64,000 nt of DNA from Rhodoferax ferrireducens (GTDB lineage: Bacteria; Pseudomonadota; Gammaproteobacteria; Burkholderiales; Burkholderiaceae_C): contig NZ_QEII01000234.1 of NCBI RefSeq assembly GCF_003347515.1, positions 1 through 64,000 of the forward strand. Reading direction: 5' to 3'. This document shows positions 36,823 through 45,811 of the stretch, piece by piece. Under the pieces are notes generated by a model, which had not been told where the DNA came from, did not search any database, and saw nothing but the letters and a program-made list of their open reading frames with translations. A program made the position numbers and the translations under genes. Positions within the stretch are counted from its first letter, which is position 1. Every line of letters begins with the position of its first letter.

Positions 36823-37916
36823 GCCCAGCCTCTTATCACTACAAATAACATAGCGGCTTGCGCGATGAATAAGAGGGCCACAAGCGATTTTGATGCATAA
36901 GAAATGGCGTTTTGCGTGTCCTGCGCCTGCGGCAAACGGCCTGCCGGATTGAGGGCATAAACGCCCGGTTTGTGCAGACAAACACCCAGCACCAGCGCCA
37001 TAGCCGCCATCGGCCAGCCGCTGTTGGGCGACGGCGTGCGTGCCGCCTCTTGCGGCAGGAGGGCCATGACGAAGGCTGCATCCGCGCCGCTCTGGTCTGT
37101 GCTTGCGACGGCGATGGGCTGCGGCTGATTGCTGGCCAGGCTCTGCATCCAGCACACCACGACCAGTAAATAAGCGGTGATGCGCGCCGGCAGCCAGGAC
37201 AACACGTCATCGGCCCGCGCCGCCCACTTGCCGGCCCATTCCCAGTTCTGGCCTTTGTAGACACCGTGGTAGCCCCACATGGCGTCGGCGGTATTCGCAA
37301 AACGGTACAGGGCCGCGCCGGGCAGGCCCAGTAACACGAACCAGAAAATGGGCGCCACCACCGAGTCGTTGAGGTTTTCCGCCAGCGTCTCGATGGCACT
37401 CTCGCGTACCTGGGTTTCGGTCAATTGCGTCACATCGCGGCTGACCAGCCAGCGCAGGCGTTCACGTCCGGCCGCCAGCGAACCACCGCACTCGGAGTCC
37501 AAGGCATTTTCAACCGCCAGCACTTCACTCTTGAGCATCGCCCACGCCAGCATAGGTTTGAGCAAAAGTCCCAGCAGCAGTGCTGCCAGCAAGCCGCCCG
37601 GCACCGGCCCCAGCCACTGGGGCAAGGCCATCACACCGTGCTGCAGTATCCAGGCTACTACTAAAACAATAGCTGCCCCCGCAATCCAGTAAAGGGCTCC
37701 GAGCCAAAAAATCTTGAAATCTGAGGTCAACCGCAGCGAGCTGGGTGCAGGCACTTGTTGGCCAGAAGTCTGTGACTCCTGCCGGGCCACGCGCTGCAAA
37801 TGCTGGCCCACCCAGCCCAGGTAGTTCCCCATCCACACCACAGGATGCAAGCGCGCACGCGGCTCGCCCCACCAGCGGTCAAGCGCCAGTGCTACCAGCA
37901 GGGCCAAGGCGTTCAC
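36819..37916 (-). CDS. cbiB: adenosylcobinamide-phosphate synthase
   Basis: The 365-residue inner-membrane protein attaches aminopropanol (phosphate) to adenosylcobyric acid. ALDRWWGEPRARLHPVVWMGN, RDVTQLTETQVRESAIETLAENLNDS (residues about 160-185), APIFWFVLLGLPGAALYRFANT and MWGYHGVYKGQ are family signatures, with several membrane segments. Two copies of the 62-bp element encode parts of membrane helices, one near residue 75 and one at the very C-terminus. Four-base overlaps join it to bluB upstream and cobD downstream. Confidence 0.95.
   Translation of the reverse strand: MNALALLVALALDRWWGEPRARLHPVVWMGNYLGWVGQHLQRVARQESQTSGQQVPAPSSLRLTSDFKIFWLGALYWIAGAAIVLVVAWILQHGVMALPQWLGPVPGGLLAALLLGLLLKPMLAWAMLKSEVLAVENALDSECGGSLAAGRERLRWLVSRDVTQLTETQVRESAIETLAENLNDSVVAPIFWFVLLGLPGAALYRFANTADAMWGYHGVYKGQNWEWAGKWAARADDVLSWLPARITAYLLVVVCWMQSLASNQPQPIAVASTDQSGADAAFVMALLPQEAARTPSPNSGWPMAAMALVLGVCLHKPGVYALNPAGRLPQAQDTQNAISYASKSLVALLFIAQAAMLFVVIRGWA
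36839..36900 (+). repeat. dispersed 62-bp element, copy H (cbiB 3' end)
   Basis: Head CTACAAATAACATAGC, GGCTTGCGC, ten variable bases, GAGGGCCACAAGC, ATTTT and GCATAA. cbiB reads it antisense (KSLVALLFIAQAAMLFVV), ending six codons before its stop. Confidence 0.8.
37658..37719 (+). repeat. dispersed 62-bp element, copy G (inside cbiB)
   Basis: Head CTACTAAAACAATAGC, TGCCCCCGC, ten variable bases, AGGGCTCCGAGCC, then AAAAA and a TTGAAA end. Read antisense it encodes FWLGALYWIAGAAIVLVV of a membrane helix, in the same frame as the other antisense copies. Confidence 0.8.
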
Positions 37917-38683
37917 CCCAGCGTCCCCAGCGGCAGGTCGTCATGGCACCCACTGGCCTCGGCAGCGCGCAGCGGTTGGCCCCAGGCGTCTTCAAATATC
38001 AAGTCATCCAGCGCGCAACGCTTCGCCCAGCGTTCCTGCTGCAGCATGGGCTCGTCATAAAAAGCTTGCACCGGCCCGATGCACAACAGGGCAATAGGCT
38101 CGGCGCCGGGCGGCATGTGCAGCAGAGACGCAACGGCAACGGGGTCGAACAGGGACACCCAGCCTACGCCCAGCCCCTCGGCACGGGCCGCCAGCCACAG
38201 GTTCTGGATCGCGCAGGCGGCAGAGGCCAGGTCCATTTGCGGCAGCGTGCGGCGGCCAAAGACATGCTTTTCGCGCCCGTCGGCCAGCGCTACCACCCAC
38301 AGCTCGGCCGCTTCGCGCAGGCCCTCGACCTTGAGCCGCATGAAGGCTTCTTCGCGCTCGCCCAGCGCCTGGGCAGTCAAGACCCGCTCCTGCTCGACCA
38401 ACGCATGCAACTGGGTACGCAGGGTGCTTGATGCCACGCGCACAAAGCGCCAGGGCTGCATGAAGCCGACGCTGGGAGCGTGGTGCGCGGCGGTAAGCAG
38501 GCGCCGCATCAGCTCGGGCGCCACCGTGCCACCGGCGAAGTGACGCATGTCGCGCCGCTCGAAGATGGCCCGGTATACCGCTTCGCGCTCGGCGGCGGAA
38601 AAAGCCATGTTGGCGGCCTTGTCTGGTGCGGCGTCCGGAGCCGGGCCTTCCAGATTGGCGTTGGCTGGAAGCGTGGAGGTCAT
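37913..38683 (-). CDS. bluB: 5,6-dimethylbenzimidazole synthase
   Basis: The 256-residue flavoprotein of nitroreductase fold breaks down FMN with oxygen to give dimethylbenzimidazole, the cobalamin lower ligand. FERRDMRHFAGGTVAPELM, AAHHAPSVGFMQPWRFVRV and GLGVGWVSLFDP are the BluB signatures. The first 25 residues look like an unconserved extension, so a later start (MAFSAAEREAVY) is possible. It ends overlapping cbiB and supplies cobT. It implies aerobic capacity in an otherwise early-cobalt pathway. Confidence 0.95.
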   Translation of the reverse strand: MTSTLPANANLEGPAPDAAPDKAANMAFSAAEREAVYRAIFERRDMRHFAGGTVAPELMRRLLTAAHHAPSVGFMQPWRFVRVASSTLRTQLHALVEQERVLTAQALGEREEAFMRLKVEGLREAAELWVVALADGREKHVFGRRTLPQMDLASAACAIQNLWLAARAEGLGVGWVSLFDPVAVASLLHMPPGAEPIALLCIGPVQAFYDEPMLQQERWAKRCALDDLIFEDAWGQPLRAAEASGCHDDLPLGTLG

Positions 38684-38689
38684 GGGGCC

Positions 38690-39248
38690 TCAGTCCTCGA
38701 TGCCGCGCTGGGCCGGAATGCCCGCGTTAAACGCATGTTTGACCTTGCTCATCTCGGTCACCGTGTCGGCCAGTTCGATGAGCTCGGGCGGGCAGCGCCG
38801 GCCGGTGAGCACCACATGCACCTGGCTGGGACGTTCGCGCAGGGTTTGCAGCACATCGTCCAGCGGCAGCCAGCCGTAAATCAGCGGGTAGGTCAGCTCA
38901 TCAAGTATCACCATGAAGTAGTCGCCGCTCAAAATGGCCGCTTTGGCCTTTTGCCAGCCGTCGCGCGCCAGTTGCGCCGAGTGTTCCAGGTCCTGACTCT
39001 TCCAGCTGAAACCGTCGCCCAATCCTTCGATGGCAATGCCGATCTGCTCGAACATGCGGTGTTCGCCAAAGCGGGCGCTGGGCACTTTCATGAACTGGAA
39101 AATCTTGACCGCCTTGCCGCGCCCGTGCGCCCGCAGCGCCAGCCCGAAGGCGGCGGTGCTTTTGCCTTTGCCGTCGCCGGTGTTGACGATGACGATGCCG
39201 CGGCGCTCGCCCTCGGGTTTCTCGTAGGGCTTTTCAGAGGGCGGGGTT

Positions 39249-39259
<11 letters not shown>
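38690..39259 (-). CDS. cobO: cob(I)yrinic acid a,c-diamide adenosyltransferase
   Basis: The 189-residue CobO/BtuR-type enzyme moves the adenosyl group of ATP to the reduced cobalt. P-loop [18 protein letters not shown] starts near residue 26; [15 protein letters not shown] and [22 protein letters not shown] complete the fold. The N-terminal 20 residues are polar and disordered-looking, as in relatives. Its start overlaps the cobA stop by 11 bases. Confidence 0.96.
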
Positions 39260-39996
<737 letters not shown>

Positions 39997-40004
<8 letters not shown>

Positions 40005-40344
40005 CGCAGCCTCCTGGTCCCTGGTGAAAAACGAGATCAGCCACCGGCGTGCCGCCGACCAGATGCTGCTCGATGATGCGGTCCATATTGGCGGGGGTCA
40101 CGTCGTAGTACCAGGTGCCGTCGGGTTGCACGCACATCACTGGCCCGCCCTTGCAGGCGGCGAAACAACCGACGCGGCTGCGTTTGACGCGCAGCTCGCC
40201 GTCATGCACACCGGCCGCCTTGAACTTGTCGCCCAGGCTGTCAAACAGCGCTTGCGAGGCGCCATCCTGCGTGCAACGCGGGCCGGTGCAGATCAGCAAA
40301 TGGCGCTTGTAGGCCCCAATCTTCGGTTTTTCGACGGCACTCAT
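39997..40344 (-). CDS. thioredoxin-fold 2Fe-2S ferredoxin
   Basis: The 115-residue protein has the cysteine pattern of thioredoxin-like 2Fe-2S ferredoxins: Cys in [13 protein letters not shown], then Cys in [25 protein letters not shown] at the N-terminus and [16 protein letters not shown] are typical. It presumably passes electrons to an enzyme of the pathway, for example in reductive steps or cobalt reduction. The four-base overlaps with cobJ and near cobA tie it to the operon. The partner is not known. Confidence 0.9.
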
Positions 40345-41321
40345 TCTTCGGATTCCTCCACGCTGACAGCTTCCTCCTCGACCGGCGCGGTCAACACCAT
40401 CTCGATGTAGTCGGCAGGCAGTTTGTGGCGTAGCGCCAGCGCGGCAACCGTTTCACCTTCGGCATGGTCGATGCGCAGATTTTCCGTCCAGCCCAACAGG
40501 CCGGTGGACAGTGAACGCCCGCGTTTTTCGCCTTCACGCGTGCTGCCGTCGCCGTGCAATTCGTACTTGTTGGCGTAACCGCGCGGCGTGACCATCAGGC
40601 CATGGCGCACGAAGGTGTGGCTGTTGCCGATCAGCACCGTGGTCAGCATGCCGATGTCGCACTCGCTCATGTGGTCTAAGGTCGTGAACTCAATGCGTTC
40701 CCGGCGCCGGTAGGCCGACTTGACCACCGCCACCGGCGTGTCGGGACGGCGATGGCGCAAAAACAGCTGTTGCGCCTGCACGATCTGCTGCGTGCGGCGC
40801 CCGCTCTTGGGGTTGTACAGCGCAACCACAAAGTCGGCGGCGGCCACGGCGTCCAGACGACGCGCAATCACCGGCCAGGGCGTCAGCAGGTCGGACAGCG
40901 AGATCGAGCAGAAGTCGTGCGTCAGCGGTGCCCCCACCAGCGCGGCGCAGGCGTTGATGGCCGAGGCACCGGGGATCACCTCGACTTCGACATCGGACTC
41001 GGGCGTCCAGCCGGCCTGGAACAGCACCTCGTAGGTCGGCCCGGCCATGCCGTAGACACCGGCGTCGCCACTGGAGATCAGCGCCACTTTTTTGCCTTCG
41101 CGGGCGCTGGCCAGCGCGTGCACCGCGCGGTCCAGCTCCTCGGTCATGCCCTTGCGCACCACCTCCTTGCCCTCCAGCAGGTCGGCCACCAGCTTGATGT
41201 AGGTGACATAACCCACCACCACATCGGCCTCGGCAATGGCGGCGCGCGCCCGGTGCGTCATGTGATCAACGCTGCCCGGGCCAATGCCCACCAGCATGAT
41301 CTTGCCTGCGGCGCTGCTCAT
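40341..41321 (-). CDS. cobJ: precorrin-3B / cobalt-precorrin-3 C17-methyltransferase with C-terminal extension
   Basis: The protein is 326 residues from ATG 41321. The methyltransferase part (about 1-250) has [69 protein letters not shown] and [18 protein letters not shown]. It methylates C17 with ring contraction (CobJ/CbiH). About 70 further residues follow, including [20 protein letters not shown] and an acidic end, with no cysteines, so this is not the iron-sulfur extension known from Bacillus CbiH60. It overlaps cbtA upstream and the ferredoxin downstream by four bases each. Confidence 0.93.
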   Translation of the reverse strand: MSSAAGKIMLVGIGPGSVDHMTHRARAAIAEADVVVGYVTYIKLVADLLEGKEVVRKGMTEELDRAVHALASAREGKKVALISSGDAGVYGMAGPTYEVLFQAGWTPESDVEVEVIPGASAINACAALVGAPLTHDFCSISLSDLLTPWPVIARRLDAVAAADFVVALYNPKSGRRTQQIVQAQQLFLRHRRPDTPVAVVKSAYRRRERIEFTTLDHMSECDIGMLTTVLIGNSHTFVRHGLMVTPRGYANKYELHGDGSTREGEKRGRSLSTGLLGWTENLRIDHAEGETVAALALRHKLPADYIEMVLTAPVEEEAVSVEESEE

Positions 41322-42145
41322 GAGGTCAGGCCGGCAGAAGCTGCCGTCACCGGCTTGGCGCGCTCGAACGTTGCAGCCAGCACCGGGCGCAGCCAGCGCT
41401 GAAACGCGGCGCCACAGGCCAGGCCGGTCGTTGCCCAGAAAGACAGCGATACCCAGGTCGTAGCCCAAATAAACTGCGCACCGAGCTCGCGCAACTGCAG
41501 CTGCGCCGCGCCGCTAAAACCGGCCAGCGGGTCGGCTGTGATGTGCGGCGCACCGACGACAAAAGGCAAAGCCAGCCAGGCCACCGCAGCCGCCCAGCGC
41601 AGCGGGCTGCGCAAGCCGGCCAGCGACGTGCATGCCAGTGCGGCGCTGCCTGCAGCCAGTACCCACCAGCCCTGACGCGAACCTAAACGAGCCGCATCCA
41701 TGCCCGGAATCTCGGCGTGCAGACCTAACGATGGCCAGAAATGAAAGCTGAGCCAACCAGCGACGGCCACCAGCAAACCCAGGGGCAACGAACGCAGCGC
41801 CGTGCCGCGCCACAGGCAGACACCCATCACGGCAAACACCAGCAGCGCCATGCTGAAGGCATGCAGGACATTGGCCGTCCAGGTCCAGAACATGCGCTCG
41901 GCACCATCAGCCGGTGCCCATTCCTCGGCTGCGCCATGCTCATGCGCTTGTTCTGTCGCCAGCCCTTCGGCATGGACATGCGGCGCTGCGGCAACCGGGG
42001 CTGCCGGCGCCTCGATTTTTTGTCCCTCATAGACCTCGGCCGCAAGAATAATGGGCACCGCTTGCCACTGCTGCACGCCCGACTGCACGCTACCGACCAC
42101 CACGGCCGCGGCCAAACCGGCCCAAATCAATCGTTGAAAAATCAT
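41318..42145 (-). CDS. cbtA: CbtA-family cobalt transporter subunit
   Basis: The protein is 275 residues from ATG 42145, which has GGAG nine bases upstream; a TTG six codons earlier is less likely. About five hydrophobic segments are seen: one at the N-terminus (LIWAGLAAAVVVGSVQSGVQ) followed by a His-rich periplasmic loop (HVHAEGLATEQAHEH), then FWTWTANVLHAFSMALLVFAV and others. CbtA with CbtB is predicted to bring cobalt into the cell for corrin synthesis and is often under cobalamin control. It follows cbtB directly. Confidence 0.92.
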   Translation of the reverse strand: MIFQRLIWAGLAAAVVVGSVQSGVQQWQAVPIILAAEVYEGQKIEAPAAPVAAAPHVHAEGLATEQAHEHGAAEEWAPADGAERMFWTWTANVLHAFSMALLVFAVMGVCLWRGTALRSLPLGLLVAVAGWLSFHFWPSLGLHAEIPGMDAARLGSRQGWWVLAAGSAALACTSLAGLRSPLRWAAAVAWLALPFVVGAPHITADPLAGFSGAAQLQLRELGAQFIWATTWVSLSFWATTGLACGAAFQRWLRPVLAATFERAKPVTAASAGLTS

Positions 42146-42159
42146 GGCTGGCTCCTGCT

Positions 42160-42351
42160 TCAATGGCAGGGTTTGACGGTGACGTGGCGCACGTCATGGG
42201 CGGCGTTATGCATCAGCGGACTCTCGGCGAAAGCCACCCCATAGAGAAGCACCATGCCCAAGGCGGCACCGGCGGCGAGTTGCAGCAACACGCTACGGCT
42301 TGCGCTGGTACTGGTGGGCAATGTAGTGGAAGTTACAGAAGATGCATTCAT
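42160..42351 (-). CDS. cbtB: CbtB cobalt transporter subunit
   Basis: The protein is 63 residues from ATG 42351, with GGAG seven bases upstream. One membrane helix (LLQLAAGAALGMVLLYGVAFAES) is followed by the histidine-containing tail HNAAHDVRHVTVKPCH, which fits the CbtB metal-binding C-terminus. It ends 14 bases before cbtA. The 38-base gap from cobE is the widest in this stretch but too short for a riboswitch. Confidence 0.93.
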   Translation of the reverse strand: MNASSVTSTTLPTSTSASRSVLLQLAAGAALGMVLLYGVAFAESPLMHNAAHDVRHVTVKPCH

Positions 42352-42389
42352 GGGTTGCTCCATTTCAGGGTTGAGAAAACAAAAAATAT

Positions 42390-42827
42390 TTACAAAGGGA
42401 AACTGTCACATCGGGCCAATGACACCGTGGCGTTGCGCCCATCCGGACCCCGGTGTTTGTGCTTCTCGACCAGCAGCGCAGTCATCTGCAAGGCATGGCC
42501 TGCTACGGCCGAGGCCGACAACAGGGCCGCAGCCTCGCTGACGGACGGGCTGCCGGTGTATTTGCGCACCGTCTCGGACGGGTTGGGCACGGGTATGGCG
42601 GCCAGTTGTTCAGGCGTGTAGAAAGTCAGGGTCCAGCCGTGCTGTTCGGCCAGCGCGAGCAGGCCCGGCTCGTCAGCCTTGAGGTCAATGCTGGCCGCCG
42701 CTGCCACGTCACCGAGCCGGGCACCGGCCAGGGCCAGTGCTTCGTCCAACGCCTGCTGCAGCGTGGCCAGCGGCGTGCCGCGGTCGCAGCCCAGGCCCAC
42801 AGCGACCTGCATCGGGGTGTTGTTCAT
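42390..42827 (-). CDS. cobE: CobE / CbiG C-terminal-domain protein
   Basis: The 145-residue protein matches the C-terminal domain of CbiG, equal to stand-alone CobE: VAVGLGCDRGTPLATLQQALDEAL, DLKADEPGLLALAEQHGWTLTFYTPEQLA and a SVSEAAALLSASA helix (shown in part). It overlaps the cbiG reading frame by four bases, so CbiG is here split into two coupled genes. CobE's exact function is unsettled; in CbiG this domain supports acetaldehyde release from cobalt-precorrin-5A. Confidence 0.9.
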   Translation of the reverse strand: MNNTPMQVAVGLGCDRGTPLATLQQALDEALALAGARLGDVAAAASIDLKADEPGLLALAEQHGWTLTFYTPEQLAAIPVPNPSETVRKYTGSPSVSEAAALLSASAVAGHALQMTALLVEKHKHRGPDGRNATVSLARCDSFPL

Positions 42828-43627
42828 GCCAGTTGCGCTTGCGGCGGGCGGTACACCACCAGGCGCTCATGGAGTTGCTGCCAGCGCTCCGGCGTGACCT
42901 CGGCGTGGGTGATCCACAACACGGCCTTGAAGTGGTTTAAATCCACGTCTTCAAAACGGGTGAACTTATGGATGCTGGCGGGCAGCGGCGTGGGCCGGGT
43001 CCACCAGTGCGGGCTACCGGCTTCCTGCACCACGGCCACCGGCTCCTCGTTGACCACGGCAGCCGACACGCGTGTGATGTTGATCTTGGGACACTCCACC
43101 TTCCAGCCCAGTTCGCGGCCCAGAATATCGACCGGAATGGTCTTGCCCACGTCGGAAGCGGTGGTCAGCACCGCCGTCGCGCCCAGCAGCGCGGCGATCT
43201 GTTCCGCCATGGCGTTGGCCCCGCCGACATGGCCCGACAACACGGGGATGACAAACTGCCCGGCGTCATCCACCACCAGCACGCCCGGGTCTTCGTCCTT
43301 GGTCTTCATGTGCGGGGCCATCAGGCGCACCACCGCGCCCAGCGAGACGAAGAACACCAGTTGGTCAAAGTCCGAGAACAAGGTCGCAATTTCATCGCGG
43401 AACGGACCGCTGTAGGCGCGCACCGGGTTGGCCAGACCGGCCACCAGCGGGGCAAACTTGTCGGCCACGCACAGACTGGCGGCGGGCAATTGGCGCGCCA
43501 GATCCGCAGCTTGCTGCGCGCCATGCTTGGTGATGGCGATCAGCACCACGCGCACGGCCGGGTCCGCAGCGGGGTCCAAAACGGGCGCTGAAATAGCACT
43601 GGCATCGGGCAAGGTGTTATGGCTCAT
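42824..43627 (-). CDS. cbiG: cobalt-precorrin-5A hydrolase, N-terminal and central part
   Basis: The 267-residue protein carries the N-terminal and middle CbiG domains: VVLIAITKHGAQQAADLAR, YSGPFRDEIATLF, FFVSLGAVVRLMAPHM, DPGVLVVDDAGQFVIPVLSGHVGGAN (in part) and TTASDVGKTIPVDILG. It opens the lactone of cobalt-precorrin-5A. The C-terminal domain is in the next gene (cobE). Four-base overlaps are seen on both sides. CbiG marks the early-cobalt pathway. Confidence 0.94.
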   Translation of the reverse strand: MSHNTLPDASAISAPVLDPAADPAVRVVLIAITKHGAQQAADLARQLPAASLCVADKFAPLVAGLANPVRAYSGPFRDEIATLFSDFDQLVFFVSLGAVVRLMAPHMKTKDEDPGVLVVDDAGQFVIPVLSGHVGGANAMAEQIAALLGATAVLTTASDVGKTIPVDILGRELGWKVECPKINITRVSAAVVNEEPVAVVQEAGSPHWWTRPTPLPASIHKFTRFEDVDLNHFKAVLWITHAEVTPERWQQLHERLVVYRPPQAQLA

Positions 43628-44490
43628 TCCTGGTTTTCCTCTTCGAGTTCGATGGTGGTTTTCTTGCGGCAGCCGCGAATCATTTCGCCGCGCTCGCGAT
43701 TCGGGTTTTTCACCAATAGCAGAGACAAATAATTGACCTTGGTGCCCTTGAGCTCGGCCACGTCATGCACGATGCGCTCCACCGGCGAGCCGGCTTTCTC
43801 GATAAAGCGGCTGTGCGCCAGCAGGCCGCGACGGTCCAGCAGGTCGATCAAGTCATCGAGCAGCGGCTTGACCTTCATCAGCACCAGGGTGTCGAAGTCG
43901 TCCAGCATCTTCTCCACGGCGGCAATGCCGTAGGCCGCCGGCACGATGGCGATGGTGTCGTCCTGCTCCGAGAGTGGCATTTGCAACCGGGCGCAGGCGG
44001 CATTGAACGAGGTGACGCCGGGCACGATGTCGATCCGCGCCTCGCTGTCTAACTCGCGCAGCACGCGCGCCAGATAACAAAAACTGGCGTAAGTGGAGGC
44101 GTCGCCTTCGACCAGAAACAGCACGTCCTTACCCGTAGCCAGCAGGTCGCGCACGGTCTCGGCGGCTTTGAGCCAGTGGCGGGCCAGCTTTTCCACGTCG
44201 TGGGTCATGGGGAACAACAGGGCCTGGTGTTTTTCAGGCAAGGCCAGACCGGCGCGCAGGGCGATGTCGAGCACGTAGCTTTCCTTGCGCAGGCTGCGCA
44301 CCGGGTAGGTCCAGACGGCGTCCGGGCGTTCCAGCAGGGCCCAGGCGCGGCGCGTGATCAGGCCGGGGTCGCCGGGGCCCAAGGAGACGCCGAACAATCG
44401 CCCTTTTCCCCGGTCGCCCTGAGCCGGTCCAAGCGCTTCAACAAGCTCGGCCCGAACGGTCGTGGGCTGCACGGCGTGAAGTTCAGTCAT
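43624..44490 (-). CDS. cobI: precorrin-2 / cobalt-factor-II C20-methyltransferase
   Basis: The 288-residue SAM methyltransferase (CobI/CbiL) has LFGVSLGPGDPGLITRRAWALL, LVEGDASTYASFCYLARVL and IVPGVTSFNAACARLQMPL. Normally the protein starts just before the GVGxGPGDP motif; here about 28 extra residues precede it, partly from a short dispersed repeat (TTVRAELVEALGPAQGDRG). A TTG at the normal position could serve as an alternative start, but the ATG at 44490 overlaps the cobL end as in the rest of the chain. Confidence 0.93.
   Translation of the reverse strand: MTELHAVQPTTVRAELVEALGPAQGDRGKGRLFGVSLGPGDPGLITRRAWALLERPDAVWTYPVRSLRKESYVLDIALRAGLALPEKHQALLFPMTHDVEKLARHWLKAAETVRDLLATGKDVLFLVEGDASTYASFCYLARVLRELDSEARIDIVPGVTSFNAACARLQMPLSEQDDTIAIVPAAYGIAAVEKMLDDFDTLVLMKVKPLLDDLIDLLDRRGLLAHSRFIEKAGSPVERIVHDVAELKGTKVNYLSLLLVKNPNRERGEMIRGCRKKTTIELEEENQE
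44411..44461. repeat. short dispersed palindromic repeat at the cobI 5' end
   Basis: CGGTCGCCCTGAGCCGG and CAAGCTCGGCCCGAACGG form an imperfect hairpin. The sequence resembles the widespread CGTTCGGGCTGAGCTTGTCG-type repeats, and it encodes VRAELVEALGPAQG in frame within the cobI extension. Confidence 0.65.
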
Positions 44491-45811
44491 CGTTTTTTTC
44501 CAGTTTGGCGGTCTTTTGCACCGCCACCTTTTGGGCGCACACGAGCCAGACCGGGTTTTCCGCCGCCATGCGGTTCATGTGCAGAATGGGTTTGCTGCGG
44601 GAGGCTTGCAGTTGCAGCACGTCCCACGCCACACCCAGCGACTTCAGGGTTTCGACCGCGAGGCCGAGGTTCTCGATCGTCACAAAGTTCATCACCAGCC
44701 AGCCGTCGGCTTTGAGTCGCTGCAGGATCAGGCGAATCAGCTCGGCCAACTCCCCCCCCGAGCCGCCGACAAAGACCGCGTCCGGGTCAGGCCAGTGTTG
44801 CAGGCCTTCCGGGGCCTTGCCGTGCACCAGGCTGTGGTTGCTAATGCCCATGGCTTGGCGGTTGCGCTGCACGATGGCGCTGTCATCCACATTTTTTTCA
44901 ATCGCGTAGACGTGGCCTTGCCGGCACAGGCGCGCGGCCTCCAGCCCGACCGAGCCGGAACCGGCGCCAATGTCCCAGACCACGCTGTCGGTACGTAGCT
45001 GCATGCGCGCCAGCGAGACGGCGCGCACCTCGTTTTTGGTGATCAGGCCTTTTTCAGGGTGGCGCTGCTCAAAGCTGACGTCGGGCAGGCCAAACAGCAC
45101 TTGCGGCGCGCGCAAGGTGCTGCGCCACAACAGCAGCACATTGGGGTCGGCGAACGGTATGTGCGTCGCGGCCCGGATGCTGATGCCGCTGACGATGCGC
45201 TCCTCGGGCTGGCACAAGCGCTCGGCCACGGCCATCTCGAAATCATCGGCCAAGCCTTCTGTGACCAGCATGCGGGCAATACGATCCGGTGTGTTTAACG
45301 GGCTGGTGAGCACGGCCAGACGGTCGTTTTGGCGAATGTCGCGCAGCAGTGCGTAAAGGCCGTGGCTGGGCTCAGACCCGGCCACCCAGTCGCCCGCGTC
45401 CTTGCTGTGCACGGAGGAAAACTTCATCTCCTGCCATGGCAGACCCAGGCGGGCGCAGGCTAGCTGCAGGGTCGAGACATTCGGGATGACCTCAATCGCT
45501 TCGATGCACAAACGCGATGCCAGGTAAGCCGCGATGCCGTGGCACAGCGGATCGCCGGTGGCCAGCACCACCACGCGTTGTCCCTCAGCCTGTGCGGCGC
45601 GAATCCACTCGGGGACTTGCGACAAGGCGCCGCTGAGGTCGCGTTGCTGGGCAGTAGGCGCAATGTGCACGGCAAACAGCGCCAGCGTGCGTTCGCCCCC
45701 AATCACCAACTGGGCTTGTGCCAGGTGCGCCAGGGCGCTCTGGCTCAGGCTGTTGATGCCGTCGTCCAGCACGCCGAGGACGCGGCATTTTTCAATCGAT
45801 TCAGAATTCAT
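44483..45811 (-). CDS. cobL: precorrin-6B C5,15-methyltransferase (decarboxylating), CbiE-CbiT fusion
   Basis: The 442-residue fusion has an N-terminal CbiE tetrapyrrole methylase (about 1-215; VLGVLDDGINSLSQSALAHLA, VLATGDPLCHGIAAYL, VIPNVSTLQLACARLGLPW) and a C-terminal CbiT Rossmann methyltransferase (about 240-420; GLITKNEVRAVSLARMQL, VWDIGAGSGSVGLEAARL, DAVFVGGSGGELAELI). It methylates C5 and C15 and removes the C12 acetate carboxyl. ATGA overlap with cbiD. The length is slightly larger than usual CobL (about 400-410). Confidence 0.95.
   Translation of the reverse strand: MNSESIEKCRVLGVLDDGINSLSQSALAHLAQAQLVIGGERTLALFAVHIAPTAQQRDLSGALSQVPEWIRAAQAEGQRVVVLATGDPLCHGIAAYLASRLCIEAIEVIPNVSTLQLACARLGLPWQEMKFSSVHSKDAGDWVAGSEPSHGLYALLRDIRQNDRLAVLTSPLNTPDRIARMLVTEGLADDFEMAVAERLCQPEERIVSGISIRAATHIPFADPNVLLLWRSTLRAPQVLFGLPDVSFEQRHPEKGLITKNEVRAVSLARMQLRTDSVVWDIGAGSGSVGLEAARLCRQGHVYAIEKNVDDSAIVQRNRQAMGISNHSLVHGKAPEGLQHWPDPDAVFVGGSGGELAELIRLILQRLKADGWLVMNFVTIENLGLAVETLKSLGVAWDVLQLQASRSKPILHMNRMAAENPVWLVCAQKVAVQKTAKLEKNDD

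Noticed and set aside
42352-42389. A second cobalamin riboswitch before cbtB
   Set aside because: The gap is only 38 bases, far too short, and no B12 box is present.
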